Source: Ilyonectria destructans (Eukaryota; Ascomycota; Sordariomycetes; Hypocreales; Nectriaceae). Taken from it: 64,000 bases of DNA. The notes under the pieces are model-generated. The model was given only the letters and a program-made list of their open reading frames with translations, did not search any database and was not told where the DNA came from. The stretch covers positions 124,001-188,000 of the forward strand of contig JAHEWK010000008.1 of the NCBI GenBank assembly GCA_020740775.1. The letters run 5' to 3'. Shown piece after piece: positions 35,901-46,620 of this stretch. Every line of letters starts with the position of its first letter. Positions within the stretch are counted from its first letter, which is position 1. The translations under genes and the position numbers were made by a program.

Positions 35901-36936
35901 CAGGGTGCATCTTGTTGCTGCTCTCGGCAATCTCGCCAAAGCTGGCAAAAATGGCTGTCACCTTGTTGAACGGAGCTAGCGGGTTGTACCTTGTCACCAC
36001 GATCTGGGTCGGAGGACCTGGGCCAATCGAAGTCTTGGGGTCGTAGGGGTAGGGTTTGATATTCTCGGGTGCTGGTCGCAACCGTGCCTTGGGCAGGTAG
36101 TAATCGGTGTTTATGTAGCCGAGGCGACCTCCTGCCTTGGTCAGGCGAGGATCCGTCGGGGGGGCGTCATCATCCTATCCATTTCATTAGCCATGAGATC
36201 TTGCACCACAGATGACGCCCCCCCGAAGGGAGGATGATATAGTTATACGTACTAAGCCAAACTCTTTATATGTCGGTTTGGCGTTCTTGCTAACGCCCTT
36301 ATTGTGTACTCGATCGAGAGGCGGATCATATGTGCACTTGAGACCCTTGACGGAGGGCATGGGATCTCGAGCCGGGACGCGCTCGATGGCGGGGAGCCTG
36401 TCAGATGTCGCGCCATTGCGACCAATGGCAGAGGAATTGTGAGATGGTTGTCTCGCGGCCCGATCGGCGGATAGGGAGGCAGACATGTCTGGCTTGGTGG
36501 GTGCTGAAGTGGGTGTGCGGGAGGGCGAGTCTTTGGAAGCGAGGGGGGTGAGGCTCGAGGTGGGGAGGCGAGATGATGCCGCGGTGGCAGCGTGTCGGGC
36601 AGAAGAACTGAAGATGGACGAGGCCGCGCTGCCGTAGGAGCTGGCGGAATCGACAGTGCTGGGGATGTCTGCGAGGGGAGAGTCGTTGTCGTCGATATGA
36701 GCGGGAGGGGCATCCGCCAGAGGACCGCAGTGGCCAGGGACGGACTGGGCAAAACCATTCACGTCGAGATCCGACGCGGCGGCGGTGTCTGGGAGAGAGT
36801 CGGAGCCCCCGTTGAGGGAAGCTGGCTTGGGGCGGTCGCGGTCTCGGTCGCGATCTGCACGGCTCTGAGCCTGAGCCTTAACCTTGGGGGCGGTTGGGAA
36901 GAACTGCGCGAAGCTCGCGCCGGGCGGGCGAGTCAT
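32938..36936 (-). CDS. set1: Set1, histone H3-K4 methyltransferase (COMPASS)
   Basis: Three exons (36936-36253, 36174-33108, 33041-32938), in phase; 1284 residues. Set1 is the catalytic subunit of COMPASS and methylates H3 Lys4. The first 220 residues are Ser-rich. An RRM follows at about 275-350 ([21 protein letters not shown]), with a second RRM-like fold near 430-510 ([15 protein letters not shown]). A long acidic/basic linker leads to the N-SET region ([14 protein letters not shown]). The SET domain spans about 1140-1265, with [21 protein letters not shown] (NHSC at about 1220) and ELTYDYKFE. The post-SET cysteines are in [13 protein letters not shown]. The last exon was chosen because it restores this end. 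Intron 1 holds a strong hairpin. Confidence 0.95.
36157..36225 (-). repeat. 15-bp perfect inverted repeat across set1 intron 1 acceptor
   Basis: CGGGGGGGCGTCATC at 36157-36171 is the exact reverse complement of 36211-36225. The second arm lies inside intron 1 (36252-36175). The first lies in the first codons of exon 2. The 39-base loop contains the branch-point-like GCTAATG and the 3' splice site. Confidence 0.85.
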
Positions 36937-39060
36937 CGTGGCGATGCGCTCTTCCTATCTCTTCCACCGTGCTCCAACCATGATATCTTTCGCGTGGCTG
37001 CGTGCGGCAGAGACGGTGCAATTTGCTTGGGGCGGCGCTCGTGGTGGGCGCGGGCGCTGACGCTGATGGTGGGTGAAAAGGAGGCAGATTTAACGCGCGG
37101 GAGCAAACTTCACGCGACCGGGCCAGGTTGGCAGCGAAAGGCGGCGGTGCGTCATCCACAGGCTCTGCGGCAGGGGGGATCGCGAGATGACGGGGCCTGG
37201 AGGGCAGCAGAAAGAGAGAGGCCAGCGCGCGCAGGAGAGGAGGATGCGGAGGCCGAAGGCGATCTCCAGGCCACAGAGCGAGCGAGAGATTGGGTGAGAG
37301 AGAGGGCAAAAGGGCTGGAGAGGTCGGAAAGTTGAAGATTTGTCCAGGCGCCGTCTTTCTTTCGGGTTTTGGGTTCAGGGATGATGGCACCTGGCCTGGG
37401 TGGCAGCCATTGGCAAACGGGGGGCCGGCCCAGCCACTGTAGCCACTGTAGCCACTTGATGTGGCTGTTCTGATACGGCGTGTGCGCTGTCCATTCGCCA
37501 TCGATTCGCTCTGGCGGTACACGCTCCACTGGTATTTTTGGCGGGGCTACACCGCGTCTCGCTACCACGCGACAAAGTAATTAAACTTGCGCCTGGGCCG
37601 TGTTTGTTACCATGAGTTCGGCCGTATGTTTATCCACCCATTCCACCCGCTTGACATCCTTCCTCATTCATCCAACCATCCAACGGGAATAACCAGCCAT
37701 CATCAACGGCGGCCCCGTTGAACAAGCAATCCGCAATCGCCTAAACCAATTAAATTTGGCCAATATTAATGTGTACCAGGATCGTTTGGCCCATGCATCA
37801 CGACCTTTGTTTGCCTTCCTCCCCCCTCTGTTGTTTGCAAGATGACTGCATGGAAGGACGTGAAAGCAAAGCAAGTTATCTTTGTCTCTACGTTCCACAA
37901 CAATCCTACTCTGGCCAATGTCAGTGCGGATACGTTCTTTCTAGAATTCCAAGCCCATGCAAGGAACCATCTACACTAACCAGATTTTGACATGCTCAAA
38001 GCCTGGAAATTGATGCAAGCATATGGACATGCACGTGGTAGTCGCCTTCAATTACCAAGTCATCGCCCATGCCCTCCTCCATCCGAGTCCCAGCCAGATT
38101 AATCTCAAGTTTGTCATGTTAATTTTCGCTAGTGAATAAGATAGGCGGTGGAATCTGAATCATCCTTAAATCAGTGAACAACCTACCATGATTCCGCTAT
38201 TACCATGCCGAACCAAACCACCTACCATTCCAGTGTGTGAATGAAGAAGAGTCGCCCCATCGAATCAGGCTGTCCGCATGGCTCTTCTATTATGAATTGC
38301 GTTTTGGAGAGCCTGGAATAATTATTTAGGTTGGATCGTATTAGCAGTAGTAGTATCCTAACAGCCCTTTGGTAAGGCGGGCATTAACGAAAGTCTTGTC
38401 TGGTAGGAAACGTCAAACCAGCTGCGCCATCCAGGTTCACGAACAGCCCCGTCAACTCTTAACCTGCTAAGATGGATGGAAGCAAAGAAATGGACTGACA
38501 TCTTCAATGAACGGGATATTTGGACTTTGTGTAGGGTCAGTAATCTTGGCAACCAGCCTCAGGCACTAAAACAACCATGCTGGCGGTTGCAGACCATGAC
38601 AAGATGACTACTGACAGAGGCAACCGAAATATAGAAAATTATCCACATCAGTGAACTAACCACTTTAAACGTAGAGAAGAAGTAGTGTTGTTGTTAGATG
38701 CAATCATGATACAAGGTTGAGCAGTGTCAATACAAGTGCACACCAACCTGGCTGGTGATCAGCCTTCGCCAACCTACGTTTACACCCTCCAAACTGAATC
38801 AATGTCGATAACTGTATTGCTAAAGTCACAAGATGTATAAATGAGCGTCGTGCATTTGCGCAACTCGTCCGGTCCAGATGTCCAAAGTAAAGTAAAAGCA
38901 AAAGCCTCTCCAGGTCATTATGGATGTCCGAGGCATCGTTACCAAGAATCCTCATTAAAACTCCCCCAATCGGCCATGCCCCATCGGAACCACGATCGAA
39001 TCATTTGTTTCTTTCCTTAACGCCAGGTCCCTCTAGAAATACAATGTCCATGATTGTTCT
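36937..39060. other. Set1 upstream region and spacer to next gene end
   Basis: This 2.1-kb gap holds the set1 promoter. It includes three near-tandem copies of GCCACTGTA-type units around 37435-37456. The part after 37570 is AT-richer. The frames here have no domains or partners. Confidence 0.45.
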
Positions 39061-40424
39061 TCAAATGTCAAACTTCAACTCGAACTCCTCCTCATCGTCG
39101 GATAGCTGAAGCGGGCCACTGACAGGAGGGAGATCCTCATCCTCGCCTTCTTCCTCGTCAAAGATGGACATGAACTGAGGGCGGGGCTGGCTCTCCTGCT
39201 GCTTCGTGGCAGCTTTGCGCAGACGAGCAGGGGTGATGGTCATATCGGAGAAGGAGTCCACTGAGGCCGCGGGCTTGATTGTGCGAACGGTTCGGGCCGA
39301 CTCGCTGGGTACTCGGGGCTGAGTGTAAAGCATCGACGACGCCGATCTGCCCCGGTTGTATCCGATGGTGGTCCTTGAGGCCGCTTCACCAGCAGCACTA
39401 TCTGTAAGGGAGGACTTAGGGACAGCCGCAGGCCGCTTGCCTTGAAGAATGGAGCTCAATGGCTTCCTTGCCTTGGTGGAGCGGATAGTCGTAGGGGCGC
39501 CTGTGCTCTTGGAGCTGTCTGAAGCCATTGACAGAGCAGATGCTGCTCTTCTGGAGGAAATCGAGTTCGGCTGTTGTGGTGCAGGTTTCTTAGTTTTCCG
39601 ATCCGAAGTCGAAACCGATCGCTTGTGCGCATCATTCTTCTTAAGCTGGCGCTGAGCAGTCTCAGGGATGTCTGCAATGTTCCAGTCCAGGGCAGCCATG
39701 TCCCGCTGGTTTCGTTCCTCGGCCTTGGCCATGACTTTCTTCATTGTCTTCTCAAACTCCCTGTCCTGACGCGAAACACCGTCGTCATCCACTGGGTTGT
39801 AGAAATGCTGGTAGTATCCCTTGAGCAGGTTCTCGCTCTTCAGGCCCTCGAGGGTCAGGAGATCTTGAGGGAAGACATCGGACTCGTAAGGGAGGTCCTT
39901 TGGCTTCGGGGGGGCATATTCGGGCTCCTCCTCTTCAGTCGACTCCGGCTCGTTTCTAACTTTGAACTCGATGGGTGCCATGTCGACGGATATCTGCTTG
40001 GGCTTGTGGGTCGTGGGCTTGAGCTGTGTCTTCTCGAGTTCCTTAACAATGTCCTTGACACCTCCCGCCTGCCCAGGCTTAGCTTTGGCATTCGTGGTCT
40101 TGTTGCCCAGAGGAGCCCGGTTTCGGGTATCTGTCGCTGTATCAGTATTCACGGTCGGTATTTGACTTGGCAATTGCACATACTTGGGGTGACCAGGGCC
40201 TGACGCGTGCCATTCGCCTTCATCGCGGTCTTGTCATTTCCGCCAAACTGTTTGGTTCCTCCGAGCCCTGTCTTTCCAGCAAATGCATTGGGAGCATTTT
40301 CGTCGTTCTGGCCAAACCGCGAGGGTGTCTTGGGATATCGTGCACCTGGGGTCTTGAGCTGTTGCTTCGAGGGCACCTGGTGGCTATGCACCAGGTTCTC
40401 CTGATCGCGGTGCGCCGCCAACAT
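39061..40424 (-). CDS. Disordered acidic protein, securin-like candidate
   Basis: Two exons (40424-40184 and 40136-39061) over a 47-nt intron; 438 residues. The N-terminal 110 residues are basic and Thr/Pro-rich (KTPGARYPKTPSRF, NDENAPNAF), followed by RAPLGNKTTNAKAK. The middle has an acidic helix-like part (DLLTLEGLKSENLLKGYYQHF). A D-box-like RKPLSSILQ lies near residue 300. The C-terminus is very acidic and ends ELKFDI. A basic N-terminus with degron-like motifs and an acidic C-terminus is the securin (Pds1/Cut2) plan, but securins share little sequence, so this is tentative. It diverges from tropomyosin across 415 bases. Confidence 0.6.
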
Positions 40425-40839
40425 GATGTCAATGATGGATCTGTCGTATTCGTCTCAAGACTCAAGTTCCAAAAATCAATGATGGATACGGATCGATATG
40501 TTGAGCCCAACAATAGGGGCGCAAGTTCGCCTGGCTCCGACCAGCCGGGATTGCGACTGGGATGTTTTGTTGGTCCGTGCGTGCATTGGCAGGGCAACAG
40601 CCACCCTCGCAGCTGGTCAAGCTCACGGGGCGTGACGCCACAAGCCACAGAGGCTGTATCACGGCCACCACCGGGGTCAGTTGGGGCAAGATGTGGAGGG
40701 GCATCGCTTCTCCTCCCCTTTCCTAATTCCTAACCACTTCATCTGCATCTGCATCTCGACAACGCGCCTTTCCAACCCATCCCCAGATCAGCTCCAGCCT
40801 AATCCAAGCTCACAACCTGATCCATCACCACTCACCAAA
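40425..40839. promoter_or_regulatory. Divergent promoter of securin-like gene and tropomyosin
   Basis: A 415-base spacer between two gene starts. The tropomyosin side ends in a pyrimidine-rich leader. No specific operators were identified. Confidence 0.5.
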
Positions 40840-41546
40840 ATGGACCGCATCAAGGAGGTGAGTTACCCCAGCTCCTCGGCTACCCCACCATGTCGCTGGC
40901 CCTTTGGAGGGGTACGGCGTTTAGTTGCTCTCGTGGCTAATCTGGTTGGGGATGGCACAGAAAATGAACCAGCTCCGTCTGGAGGCCGACGAGGCATCTG
41001 GAAAGGTTGAGGAACTTCAGGCCAAGGTCAAGGTGCTAGAGCAGGAGAACTTGACCAAGGAGCAAGAGATCACCTCGCTGCAGCACAAGAATAACCTTCT
41101 TGAGGGTGAGGTTGAGAAGCTCGAGACCGCCTCCAAGGACTTCAAAAAGGCCGCCGATGAGGGCCAGGAGCACGGCACCCAGAACGAGACCCTCCAGCGC
41201 CGGCTGCAGCTCCTCGAGGAGGAGGCCGAGGAGGCCGACAAGACTCTCCGTGAGGCCAACGAGAAGTACGTCAGCGCCTTATCCGGGTCGCATCCCCTAA
41301 TCACCGCCATTTCGTTACCCGGCCGGCGTACTCCTCTTTTCGCTTCTTTTTTTAGACCATGTGCTAATCAAAATACCCCATAGGCTCCGAACGACCGATG
41401 TCAAGGCCGGCCACTTCGAGCGAAAGGTCCAGGCCCTCGAGTCCGACCGCGACCAGTGGGAGGCCAAGTACGAGGAGATGGCCAAGAAGTACGCCACTCT
41501 GCAGAAGGAGCTGGAGGACCTCCAGAACGAGATTGGCAACATTTGA
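40840..41546 (+). CDS. tpm1: Tropomyosin
   Basis: Three exons (40840-40857, 40961-41265, 41384-41546); exactly 161 residues, the usual length of fungal tropomyosin. It is coiled coil from end to end with heptads of Leu, Ala and charged residues: MNQLRLEADEASGKVEELQAK, LEEEAEEADKTLREANEKLR and FERKVQALESDRDQWEAKYEE. It winds along actin cables and supports polar growth and cytokinesis. The first exon is only MDRIKE. The second donor splits the Lys codon and reads into LRTTDVKAGHFER. Intron readings would insert stops, which confirms the splicing. Confidence 0.95.
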
Positions 41547-41836
41547 GAGGACTGCCGCGCCATACACGCATCGGATGCCTGATGGCTCCTGGCAGGTTCC
41601 CAGGCAGCCGTGGGCGAACTAGGCCGGCACGTCTGGTTGTTGCCTTCGGTTGCAAGGGCTCAGTTTCAGAATGGTGCCAGTTGAGCGAATGGAGCAGCAG
41701 CCGCATGTTACTTTTCTACTAGCTGATTGAAGCTGGCTTTCTCAAGGGTATCTTTTGTAAATCCTGTCCGCATTTGTACTGCTCGCTTGCGACCATCATG
41801 TGTTCTTCGCAGGTCTAGCTATAGCTCGTTCCGTCC

Positions 41837-42538
41837 TCATGACCTGCTCTTTATTTTGCGCTTCCTTTCCGTCAACTGCCTCTCGATTTTAGATTCGTAG
41901 CGGAATTTCTTCTTCTTCTTCTTGGGTCGCTCCGGCCTTGAATCCTCCTTGTCTGCCTCTGTGTCTTTCTTGTCGGTTTCGTTCTCGTCCTTCTCGACCT
42001 TCTCGTCGAGCTGGGGCTTATACAGGCCGTCTCGCGACACTGACACAGATTCAACCGTGACCGTTGTGTAGCGATCCTCGTCAATGTACTCTTCCTCGTG
42101 GTCCACGATGTCGAGATTCGGTTGGTCGGGAAAGCCGTCCCACTCGTCAGCGGACTCGTCCGAATCCTTGTCGACACCTCCTGCAACTTCCGACTCCTGC
42201 AGCAGCCTGTTCACCGTATTGACGTGGTCCTCTACTTCGCGACGGCGGTCTTCTCGGGCCTGGCGTCACCTGTCTTAGCATCTTGGTCGCGTTGGGAAGG
42301 CTTGCATTGCATGGGGAGAATTTACCTGCTTCCTCAATTCGATTTTTTCCAAACGAGCCCTTTTGGCAGCCTCCTCTTGTGCGTTCTTAATTCGCTGCTG
42401 CTTGCGTTTGTGGAAGCCGGTGAGGAAATCCGAGCGCGCCTCATTGTCGAAATTGATTTCTTCAACTGCGTGGGTAACTTTTCGCTTCTTGTTGTGTGGC
42501 GGCAGAATGCTTTTCTTGGGCCGGGGTTTGGCGAACAT
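41837..42538 (-). CDS. rrp17: Rrp17/Nop25-type ribosome biogenesis factor
   Basis: Two exons (42538-42326 and 42259-41837), phase 0; 211 residues. The start is MFAKPRPKKSILPPHNKKRK. The family core follows: EINFDNEARSDFLTGFHKRKQQRIKNAQ, then AREDRRREVEDHVNTVNRLL. Then an acidic stretch and a Lys-rich nuclear tail (RPKKKKKKFRYESKIERQL). Rrp17 is a nucleolar 5'-3' exonuclease needed for 60S maturation; human NOL12 is related. The intron acceptor giving AREDRRREVE was used because the nearer AG breaks the frame. Confidence 0.88.
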
Positions 42539-42844
42539 GATGGCGTCGGATAGCCGGTAGGCCTAGTACGTCGACGTCAGAGTTGGTCGTGGGGAAGAAT
42601 AAAAATACTTTGTTCGTTTTGATCCGTAGGAAGACAGACGGCTGGGATTCTACCGTCGCAAAGTTTCCGCAGGGACGCCAATGGGACCGTTCACCGAGGT
42701 GTGCATGAAACGGTGTAATGCATCTAACGGAGGGGTTACGTAAGGCTGCGTTGCTGTATCAGCTCCCATACCTTCAAGCCTCCCGTCACAAGCTGGAACA
42801 GACAGGCAGACACGAAGCAGACAATCAATCGCTCCTCATCAGCT
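42539..42844. promoter_or_regulatory. Divergent promoter of rrp17 and big1
   Basis: A compact 306-base spacer serving two diverging genes. Nothing else is visible. Confidence 0.5.
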
Positions 42845-43831
42845 ATGCGTCTCCAGATTCTTGCCGGCGCTCTGGCGCTCGCCGGGCCTTCGGCAGCCTT
42901 TTCGGATTCCTCTCCTTTGATTCTGCTTTCCACCTCTTCGTACGACGCGCCCTCCCGTGGCTCTCCGCGGCCTTCCTTTGAAGGAGCTCCCTCTGATTAA
43001 CGTGCATCTAGGACTCCCGTTCCTCACACCTCCAACCATTTCCAAACGAGCTCCGGCGCGATTGCGGATGCGAAAACAATCCTCTCAGCATGCCCGAGCA
43101 AGCGATACCTATTCGTCTCTCAGCCGGGTATCAATTCCGTTGAGCTCAGTGGCTCCGCGTCCAGCGACTGCGCGATGCCACATCTCTGCCAGGCTGCCAG
43201 CGACGACTTGGGCATCCAGACCAAGTTTATCGTGCCTGAGGTTGTGGGCCCCTTGACCAACGCTGGCCTGGCCGAATTTGTCAAGATGGCGTGCGATCAG
43301 AAGGATCAGGACATCACCGTCGAGGAGCTCACTCTGCCGCCTCTGACCTCAGACAGGGCTGGCTCCCTGGCTGACAGTGGTGAGTAGCCGCGCTTCAAGC
43401 ATCGTTCAGAGCACGCAGGTTGACAAAGATGCAGACGCAATTCTCTCCAAGAGCCTCGATGAGCTCACGTCCAGCGACTCCTACACCATCATGTTCGTCG
43501 GCACCCCCGGCGAGCAGACCTACGAGCCCGAGTTCGATGACCGCCTACGCATGGACCTCAAGCGAGACCTCAGCAGCTCGGGCAACGAATCGCAACGCGA
43601 TACCCGCCCTCTGTTCGAGAAGTACCAGTTCTTCACTCCTGGTAAGCATTGTACCCTTGCGCTGGAGAAATTATCGTGCTGACACCTATTCTAGGCATCT
43701 TCATGGCCATCATCACCGCGATTGTCCTGTTCTCGATCCTGTTCGTTGGACTCAGGGCCCTCGCTAGCCTCGAGGTGTCTTACGGTGCCTTTGACAAGGA
43801 CATGAGCCCCGCTGCTCAGAAGAAGCAGTAA
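42845..43831 (+). CDS. big1: Big1-like ER membrane protein
   Basis: Four exons (42845-42939, 43012-43379, 43429-43641, 43695-43831); 270 residues. A signal peptide (MRLQILAGALALAGPSAAFS) opens the protein and FSDSSPLILLST follows, as in Big1/V-ATPase accessory proteins. The lumenal part has CPSKRYLFVSQPGIN and a Cys pair near DCAMPHLCQAA. One TM segment (GIFMAIITAIVLFSILFVGL) lies near the C-terminus, followed by a short cytosolic tail ending QKKQ. In yeast, Big1 supports beta-1,6-glucan levels in the wall. The second intron (49 nt) ends in AAG, a less usual acceptor, but only this choice restores ADSDADAILSK and the frame. Confidence 0.82.
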
Positions 43832-44288
43832 TTGCTCAATGCAGTAGCTACAGGCTGTGGAATGTGTTGTCATGGACGTCCCCTCCTGCGGGGACGGTAT
43901 TGTACATCAGATACGGAGTTTACGGGTTTCTTTGGTGTGTCTTGATCGGAGGGAGGATCTGTTCAGCATGTTTGCGGCAGCGGCAGGGTAGAAGCAGAAT
44001 AAGGACGGATTCCCAATCACGAAGTCTCACTCGGCCTTGGATCGGATCAACGGATTATTCTATCCAAGCATGCAGGAATCGAAGCTGTAATAAAGAGTTT
44101 AACAACGCCAGACTCCAAAGTGACACCATCCCCACCTATGCCGTCTCCCTTGATGCGGCATGCTCTTGTGACGCGTTGTATGGACATTCCTGCCTTCAAT
44201 CCCTTCATCTCATAGGTCTATATTCTTGTCTCTTGCCTTTCTTTTTTGCCACGCGTAACCATAGCTGTCGCGTACGTTCGTAATCCTC
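43832..44288. other. Convergent spacer between big1 and trm112
   Basis: A 457-base stretch between two gene ends. It contains a T-rich patch near 44230-44255. No gene is seen. Confidence 0.45.
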
Positions 44289-44807
44289 TCATACCAAGTG
44301 GCTCGGAAGCAGGAAGTTGGCGATGCCCTCTTTGATGGCGTACTCGTGTCCGCAGTGGCCACACACCAGCTTGCCCTCAGAGATCTGAGTCTCCAGCAGC
44401 AGATGGTGCAGGTCCTTGAGCATCGTCTCGTCGGCCTTCAACTCTTCCTCCGTGGGGGCCTGCTCAGGCAGTTGCGGGAAGCCGAGCTATCAGTGCAAAA
44501 ACACACACGTCGAGTTAGCGACGCTCTCACACTCAACTCAACCGTCACAGGAAAGACAACGGGGGAAGATGCGGCGTAGAAGGGACCATTATGTCCAGTG
44601 ACGGCTTTACTCATCACTCACCTCAGAAGACGTTGTGCGCAGGGCAGCCCAGTCGAGGCGGGGCAAGACGTTGATGATCATGTCGGGGTTCAACTCAATC
44701 TCATCCTGGACGAGCTCGGCGTCCTTGGCGTGGAGCGGGAACGAGTCGGAGGAGCTCTTGCAGGCCTTGACGGCGCAGCTGAGGAAGTTAACGCTGAGGA
44801 TCTTCAT
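44289..44807 (-). CDS. trm112: Trm112, methyltransferase activator
   Basis: Two exons (44807-44622 and 44486-44289), phase 0; 127 residues. It is the small zinc-binding partner that activates several methyltransferases acting on tRNA, 18S rRNA (Bud23) and release factor eRF1 (Mtq2). The start MKILSVNFLSCAVKAC holds two of the zinc cysteines. The other two are in LVCGHCGHEYAIKEGIANF. The C-terminus FLLPSHLV is the typical family end. The central helices match (ELNPDMIINVLPRLDWAAL). Confidence 0.95.
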
Positions 44808-45194
44808 GGCGACAAGTGATTACGGTGAGAGTTCTGGTTGCAGAGTTACGCAGAGTTGTGTCAAGTGAGTGCCGCTACGAACTTACAGCTTTTTTTTCGG
44901 CGGGGGAGTGCAGGCGCTGGCTGCGAGAGGTCGTTGGCTCCACGTGACAGGGGTGTGGGTGAGTGGGAATCCAAGTCGAGGCTGGGACAGAGCCACCAAG
45001 AACACGCGGCAAACGTGGGGAAAACCAGACATGGGATGAAAATGAGAGCCCGGCATACGTCACAAACATCTGGCATCATGCACAGGTGGGATTGGGGCAG
45101 GACTGGGTGCGAAAGGCAAACGCGGTGTCGCAGGCCACGAGTACGTGGGTTCTTATATTGTCTCCTCCAAATGATCTTTCTATCCTCGAGTCTC
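44808..45194. promoter_or_regulatory. Spacer: trm112 promoter and cyclophilin 3' end
   Basis: 387 bases between the start of trm112 and the end of the membrane form of the cyclophilin gene, both on the minus strand. If the shorter cyclophilin form is made, its 3' UTR extends through 45195-45408 as well. Confidence 0.5.
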
Positions 45195-46170
45195 TTAAAA
45201 TCGGCCAGCATGGAAGTTCTTGCTGGCGCGGAAACCAAGGAAGACAATGCCGGCGAAAATGACGAAGAGTGATCCCTTCTGGAACCAGGACCAGCCTTCC
45301 TCGTCAACGGCCCATACAGCTCCGCCGTAAAGGCCTGGAGGGTGGCGACACACGAATCAGCTTGGGCCAGGCAAGACGAGGAAGCATTGAGGCGCGATGC
45401 TGGGTTGTTTAGAGCTCGACGTGAATACCTTCAGGGGGGACCTTGAGCTCGCCGCTCTTGGCAATCTTGATGGGCTTCTCGGGCTTGTCGCCAGGGAGGG
45501 TCTTGGTCAGCTCGACCCTCTCGACGACCTCGTAGCCCTCAATGACCTCGCCGAAGACGACGTGCTTGCCGTCGAGCCACCTAATCCGACCAGTCAGTTT
45601 CAAACTCCAATGTACCATGTATACCGGACGAGGGGGGGTGCTCACGAGGTGATGATGGTGGTGATGAAGAACTGGGAGCCGTTGGTGTCCTTGCCAGCGT
45701 TGGCCATGGAGAGGAGGCCCTTCTTGGAGTGGCGGAGCTTGAAGTTCTCGTCGGCGAACTTCTCGCCGTAGACTGTCGAAGGGAGTATCGTCAGTCAAAC
45801 TCTTTCAAAGGTAATTGCCACGGCGACGGGGTCAGAACGTACTCGACTTGCCGCCAGTGCCATCGCCCTTGGTGAAGTCACCACCCTGGATCATGAACTC
45901 CTTGATGACACGGTGGAAGGTAGACCCCTCGTAGCCGAAGCCCTTCTCGCCAGTAGCAAGGGCACGGAAGTTCTCAGCGGTCTTGGGAACGGTCTTGCCG
46001 TAGAGGCCGAAGACAATGCGGCCGAGGGACTCGCCATCCTGCTCGATATCGAAGAAGACCTTGTGGGTGATCTTGGGGCCCTTGGTAGCCTCGGCGGTCT
46101 GGGCGAAGAAGACCAGGCCGACTCCGAAGAGGAGGGCGACCGAAACGAAGAGTCGGCGGAGGTTAAACAT
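45195..46170 (-). CDS. ER cyclophilin B-type PPIase with two alternative C-termini
   Basis: Exons 46170-45843, 45772-45646 and 45580-45429 encode a signal peptide (about 1-28) and a complete cyclophilin domain (34-190). [20 protein letters not shown] carries the catalytic Arg and [10 protein letters not shown] the conserved Trp. Two endings are possible. If the last intron (45428-45335, GT..AG, 94 nt) is kept, translation ends at 45409 with EGIHVEL, an ER-retention-like tail; 208 residues. If it is removed, exon 45334-45195 adds [17 protein letters not shown], a membrane segment ([14 protein letters not shown]) and [11 protein letters not shown]; 248 residues. The span given is the longer form. 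It assists proline isomerisation in secretory folding. Confidence 0.9.
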
Positions 46171-46620
46171 GATTGCGGTTTCTCCTGCTGCGGATCGGGG
46201 GAGATGCGGCAACAGTGATGATGTGGAGGAGAAGAGAGCAAAGGAAGGTGAGGCGGCGGCCGCGGTGGGTTGGGGACACTTATACGAAATGGCGGGCGAG
46301 ACACTTGCGCAATTGGCGCTGCACAGGCCTAGCAAGCTAGGGGTACCTGGGTAGGTATGCACCTGGAGGGGGGAAGAGCTTCAGGCTGGTTTCAGAGAGC
46401 TGACCCCGCTACATCCGCTGAAGCTGTGCTCCCACTCCCCTAACCGCAGAGGTCCCAGTGTCGGCCATTTCCATACCAGACCCTGGCCGCTGAGACGGCC
46501 CAGTTTACCCCCGGTTTTCCCGGGACAGCCCATCTTTTGCACTTCATCCATCTTTGAGCCGCAACGTCGAATTCGAGATCCGAAGCATGAGACTGTGATA
46601 CCCACGAGAAATCTGGCAAA
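46171..46620. promoter_or_regulatory. Divergent promoter of cyclophilin and mitochondrial S13 genes
   Basis: A 450-base spacer between two starts. No specific site was recognised. Confidence 0.5.

Noticed and set aside
43370..43430. big1 as a frameshifted pseudogene
   Set aside because: A 49-nt intron with an AAG acceptor restores frame and family sequence without invoking damage.
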